From: JAJFFW01 sp038534195
GTDB lineage: Bacteria > Pseudomonadota > Alphaproteobacteria > Caulobacterales > Parvularculaceae
Length of the DNA: 64,000 nucleotides
Direction of reading: 5' to 3'
NCBI GenBank assembly: GCA_038534195.1
Contig: JBCAXE010000004.1
Coordinates: forward strand, 61,542 to 125,541
The notes below the pieces were generated by a model that was given only the letters and a program-made list of their open reading frames with translations, searched no databases and was not told the origin of the DNA. Positions 61,382-64,000 of this stretch are shown one piece after another; positions within the stretch are counted from its first letter, which is position 1; every line of letters starts with the position of its first letter. A program made the translations under genes and the position numbers.

Positions 61382-61882
61382 ATGATTGAAGTCATTTTGA
61401 CCATTCATGTCCTGATCGTTCTCGGTCTGATCGGCATCGTGCTCCTGCAGCGCTCTGAAGGCGGCGCGCTTGGCATCGGCGGCGGCGGCGGCGGGGGCGG
61501 CTTCATGACGAGCCGCGGCGCAGCAAATGCGCTGACGCGCACCACGTCCGTCCTCGCGGCGCTGTTTTTCGCCACGTCGATCTCGCTGGCCATCTTTGCG
61601 GACCGAGGCGAAGAAGATCGCGATGTGATCCGGGATCTCACGGGCGAGGAAGTCGCCGACCCGAACGCGCCGATCTCCGCCGACGACCTCAGCAACGCCC
61701 TGGGCGGCGGCGATGACGAGCCAGAGACGCCGTCCAGCGACGATCTTTCCGACGCGCTTGGCGGTGCGGACGAGGCCGCTCCCGCTGACTTGAACGTTGA
61801 AGACGCATTAGACGATGCGCTCGGCGAAGAGGAGCCCGCTGACGCTTCCGACGACGAAGAGCCGACCCCGCCTGGCGAATAG
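61382..61882 (+). CDS. secG: Preprotein translocase subunit SecG
   Basis: A 166-residue membrane subunit of the SecYEG translocon. Two membrane helices flank the conserved RSEGGALGIGGGGGGGGF loop. Escherichia coli SecG is about 110 residues; the extra 90 residues here form an acidic low-complexity tail (runs such as ALGGGDDE, DALDDALGEEEP), typical of alphaproteobacterial SecG. The tail would face the cytoplasm or periplasm depending on topology. The upstream 210-base gap contains no clear gene. Confidence 0.92.
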   Translation: MIEVILTIHVLIVLGLIGIVLLQRSEGGALGIGGGGGGGGFMTSRGAANALTRTTSVLAALFFATSISLAIFADRGEEDRDVIRDLTGEEVADPNAPISADDLSNALGGGDDEPETPSSDDLSDALGGADEAAPADLNVEDALDDALGEEEPADASDDEEPTPPGE

Positions 61883-62031
61883 CGGCGTTTTTTTATTCAT
61901 CTCTGTAAAGATGGTTAACGGCGATCCGTTTTCGCCTGTTCCATTTTGAGAAATTAACCACCGGACGCATTGGTGCGCGGATTGCACCGGTTAGCCGCTT
62001 AAGTGTTAACGGCTAGCTTTACGTGGGTCCC

Positions 62032-62775
62032 ATGCGTTCAATTCTTGTTTCTGTTCTGATTTCCTGTTTCGCCTTTACCGGCGTCGCCAACGCTGCGTTG
62101 TACACAGCGACGTCCGCCGTGAGTGATCGTCTTCATGGCGGTTCGAACGATCATGCGGCGTGGTTGCCGTTCTTTGAAAATATTCCCGGCACCGCGTTAC
62201 AAGGAAATCGCGACGGGTCTGACTTCGACTTTCTCACGCCCGGATTATTCTCCGTAAATGATGACGGGATGGCGCAACTCAGCGGCCGGATCGTGTCGCA
62301 GGTGGACCCGCGCCTCGCGTTTGACGTCATCGTCAATTTCATCGCCATCGAAGGGCCGGGCACGGGCGGGCCGAAAAAAGAATTGAAAAGCTGCGCCTTT
62401 AACGGCGTGTGCGGCTCGATCGATCCTTCCACATGGGAATATTTCCGGTTGACCGACGGCAGCTTCACGGGCATTGACGGTCTCGAAGGTCTCAGCTTCT
62501 CAGTGGAAGAGCGTCCGCGCGGCAACGTCTTCCCGCTGCAGGTGGGCGAGGGCGCGAACGGCAAGAACGGAAACTTTGGCGGCGCCTCCTGGTTCTTCCT
62601 CTTCCTCAATGACACGTGCGACCACGCCTTGTGCCAACAGCTCGCGTCGATCGACACATTCAAAGGCGATTTCAATCTCGACCTCGTGGAAACGCCGCTC
62701 CCGGCGGGACTTCTCCTGTTTGCGACCGGCCTTTTCGGCTTTCGCACAATGAGCGGGCGCGGGAAAAAGGCGTAG
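62032..62775 (+). CDS. Exported protein with PLPA-type C-terminal sorting signal
   Basis: A 247-residue secreted protein. A signal peptide (SCFAFTGVANAAL) directs export. The C-terminus has ETPLPAGLLLFATGLFGF and then the basic RTMSGRGKKA: a T-P-L-P-A motif, a 12-residue hydrophobic helix and a positive tail, the PEP-CTERM/VPLPA-CTERM arrangement recognised by exosortases. The body has two cysteine pairs but no family I recognise. ATG 62032 is chosen over GTG 62023. An exosortase gene is in the same window at 7.9-8.7 kb. A terminator follows. Confidence 0.85.
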   Translation: MRSILVSVLISCFAFTGVANAALYTATSAVSDRLHGGSNDHAAWLPFFENIPGTALQGNRDGSDFDFLTPGLFSVNDDGMAQLSGRIVSQVDPRLAFDVIVNFIAIEGPGTGGPKKELKSCAFNGVCGSIDPSTWEYFRLTDGSFTGIDGLEGLSFSVEERPRGNVFPLQVGEGANGKNGNFGGASWFFLFLNDTCDHALCQQLASIDTFKGDFNLDLVETPLPAGLLLFATGLFGFRTMSGRGKKA

Positions 62776-62810
62776 CCTATAGTTTCTTCTTCCTGACGTT
62801 CGTTCGGGGA

Positions 62811-62842
62811 AACGCCGCCGCTCGCCGCTGCGGCGTTTTCTT
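62811..62842 (+). terminator. Rho-independent terminator after the PLPA-tailed gene
   Basis: Stem AACGCCGC / GCGGCGTT with an 11-base loop, followed by TTCTTTT. Confidence 0.88.
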
Positions 62843-62892
62843 TTGCATTTTGCCCTTACGTTGGCTGCGAATCCCGTCTAAGACGAACGCCC

Positions 62893-64000
62893 ATGGCGCG
62901 GTATATTTTCATCACCGGCGGCGTGGTTTCCTCTCTCGGAAAAGGCGTAGCGGCGGCGGCTCTCGGAGCTCTTTTGCAGGCGCGGGGCTATAAGGTCCGC
63001 CTGCGAAAACTTGACCCCTATCTCAATGTGGATCCGGGGACCATGAGCCCCTATCAGCACGGCGAAGTCTTCGTCACCGATGACGGCGCGGAGACCGATC
63101 TCGACCTCGGTCACTATGAACGCTTCACCGGCGTTTCGGCCTCCAAGGGCGACAATGTGACGACCGGGCAAATCTATTCGCGCATTATCGAACGCGAACG
63201 GCGCGGCGATTATCTGGGTGCGACGGTTCAGGTCATCCCGCATGTGACGGACGCCATTAAAGAGTTCGTTCTCTCTGACGCCGGCGGCGCGGACTTCGTC
63301 CTGTGCGAGATCGGCGGCACGGTGGGCGACATTGAGGCGCTGCCGTTCTTCGAGGCGATCCGCCAGTTGGGCAACGAATTGCCGCGCGGCGATGCGATCT
63401 ATGTGCACCTGACCTTAATGCCCTACATCCCGTCGGCGGGCGAGTTGAAAACCAAACCGACGCAGCACTCGGTGAAAGAACTCCGGTCGATCGGCATCCA
63501 GCCGGACGTTCTGTTGGTGCGGGCCGACCGCGATATTCCGGGCAGTGAGCGCAAGAAGATCGCGCTCTTCTGTAACGTCAGACCCTCGGCAGTGGTGCAG
63601 GCGCTCGACTGCCGTACGATCTACGAAGTGCCGCTCGCCTACCACGAAGAAGGGTTCGACAATGAAGTGATCGACGCTTTCGGGATCAAGGATGCGCCGG
63701 CGCCGAAGCTTGACGGTTGGCGCGAGATTGTCGAGCGCATCATCTCGCCCGACGGCGAAGTGCGCATCGCCGTGGTCGGCAAATATACGGTCCTGAAAGA
63801 CGCCTATAAATCGCTGATGGAGGCGATCGCCCATGGCGGCATCGCGAATAATGTCCGTGTAGAGATTGACTGGATCGAGTCCAGCAAGTTCGAGGACGAG
63901 GAATCAGCGCTTTCCGTGCTTGAGGGCATTCACGGCATTCTCGTGCCCGGCGGCTTCGGTGAGCGCGGCTCCGAGGGCAAGATACGCGCGGCGCAGTTTG
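62893..64000 (+). CDS. pyrG: CTP synthase (partial, 3' end outside the window)
   Basis: CTP synthase makes CTP from UTP, ATP and glutamine. The visible 369 residues cover the synthetase domain, opening FITGGVVSSLGKGVAAAALG and including YLNVDPGTMSPYQHGEVFV, plus the start of the glutaminase domain (VPGGFGERGSEGK). Start at 62893 after the terminator of the previous gene. The reading frame is open to the window edge. The tpiA, secG, pyrG order is common in alphaproteobacteria, here interrupted by the hydrolase, peptidase and PLPA-tailed genes. Confidence 0.97.
   Translation, partial: MARYIFITGGVVSSLGKGVAAAALGALLQARGYKVRLRKLDPYLNVDPGTMSPYQHGEVFVTDDGAETDLDLGHYERFTGVSASKGDNVTTGQIYSRIIERERRGDYLGATVQVIPHVTDAIKEFVLSDAGGADFVLCEIGGTVGDIEALPFFEAIRQLGNELPRGDAIYVHLTLMPYIPSAGELKTKPTQHSVKELRSIGIQPDVLLVRADRDIPGSERKKIALFCNVRPSAVVQALDCRTIYEVPLAYHEEGFDNEVIDAFGIKDAPAPKLDGWREIVERIISPDGEVRIAVVGKYTVLKDAYKSLMEAIAHGGIANNVRVEIDWIESSKFEDEESALSVLEGIHGILVPGGFGERGSEGKIRAAQF

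Noticed and set aside
61202..61408. 68-residue minus-strand ORF in the gap before secG
   Set aside because: It overlaps the secG start on the other strand; Arg-rich, no support. The gap was also checked for a tRNA and none was seen.
1..64000. CRISPR arrays, tRNA or rRNA genes, insertion sequences, phage or defence genes
   Set aside because: No regularly spaced identical repeats, no tRNA-like T-loop outside coding sequence, and no transposase, integrase, nuclease-helicase or toxin-antitoxin protein could be recognised.

Overview
The window reads as chromosomal DNA of a free-living alphaproteobacterium, probably close to the Caulobacterales/Parvularculales/Hyphomonadaceae. Reasons: a divK-pleD cell-cycle pair, a dnaG-rpoD operon whose primase has lost most zinc ligands, a Tad-type pseudopilin cluster, a phasin, ClpS-ClpA, tpiA/ppiD/trpE and secG/pyrG neighbourhoods, and TTAACC-type motifs in intergenic DNA. 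Coding density is high and almost every gene has an ordinary start and Shine-Dalgarno sequence. I see no rRNA, tRNA, CRISPR array, insertion sequence, integrase or phage gene.

Layout. 0-1.1 kb: pyruvate dehydrogenase E1 alpha. 1.3-4.8 kb: three TadG/TadE-like genes. 4.9-10.7 kb: an envelope/exopolysaccharide block with a GT4 glycosyltransferase, an AsnB-like amidotransferase and an exosortase, the last two running co-directionally behind acetyl-CoA synthetase. 10.8-16 kb: a SPOR-tailed penicillin-binding carboxypeptidase, a phasin with a striking promoter, then clpS-clpA. 16-18.4 kb: an exported VWA protein with four 86-residue repeats and a DM13 protein. 18.5-22.2 kb: a five-gene minus-strand run (dinB, ridA, FemAB-like, DUF2007, HIT). 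22.3-24.1 kb: divK-pleD. 24.1-30.7 kb: rpmG, an MFS transporter, DUF983, an AT-richer orphan exported protein, greA, carB. 30.9-38.1 kb: ArsR/SRPBCC pair, RraB-like protein, metallo-hydrolase, YHS protein, AlkX/YcaQ-like glycosylase, YbdG-like channel, carA, YqeY. 38.1-42.7 kb: S9 peptidase and a phytase-like propeller protein. 42.9-47.9 kb: dnaG, rpoD, a small membrane protein, a thioredoxin-like lipoprotein. 48.1-51.5 kb: a four-gene polyamine operon. 51.6-53.2 kb: a Zur-like regulator with two small His/Cys-rich exported proteins. 53.2-57.3 kb: ppiD-trpE-lipase-like operon. 57.5-64 kb: tpiA, a lipoprotein hydrolase, a DUF885 peptidase, secG, a protein with a PLPA C-terminal sorting signal, and the start of pyrG.

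How parts may work together. The exosortase at 7.9-8.7 kb and the PLPA-tailed exported protein at 62 kb are a plausible enzyme and substrate pair, with the glycosyltransferase and amidotransferase as polysaccharide partners. The phasin promoter carries three TGC-N3-GCA sites, as expected for PhaR-type control of polyhydroxyalkanoate granules. The Zur-like gene lies immediately downstream of one His/Cys-rich gene, and a second such gene has a strong dyad upstream, suggesting a small metal-responsive unit. No single locus is clearly a new defence or mobile system. The best candidates for undescribed biology are the Zur-linked pair, the VWA protein with exact 86-residue periodicity, and the orphan cysteine-bearing exported protein at 26 kb.
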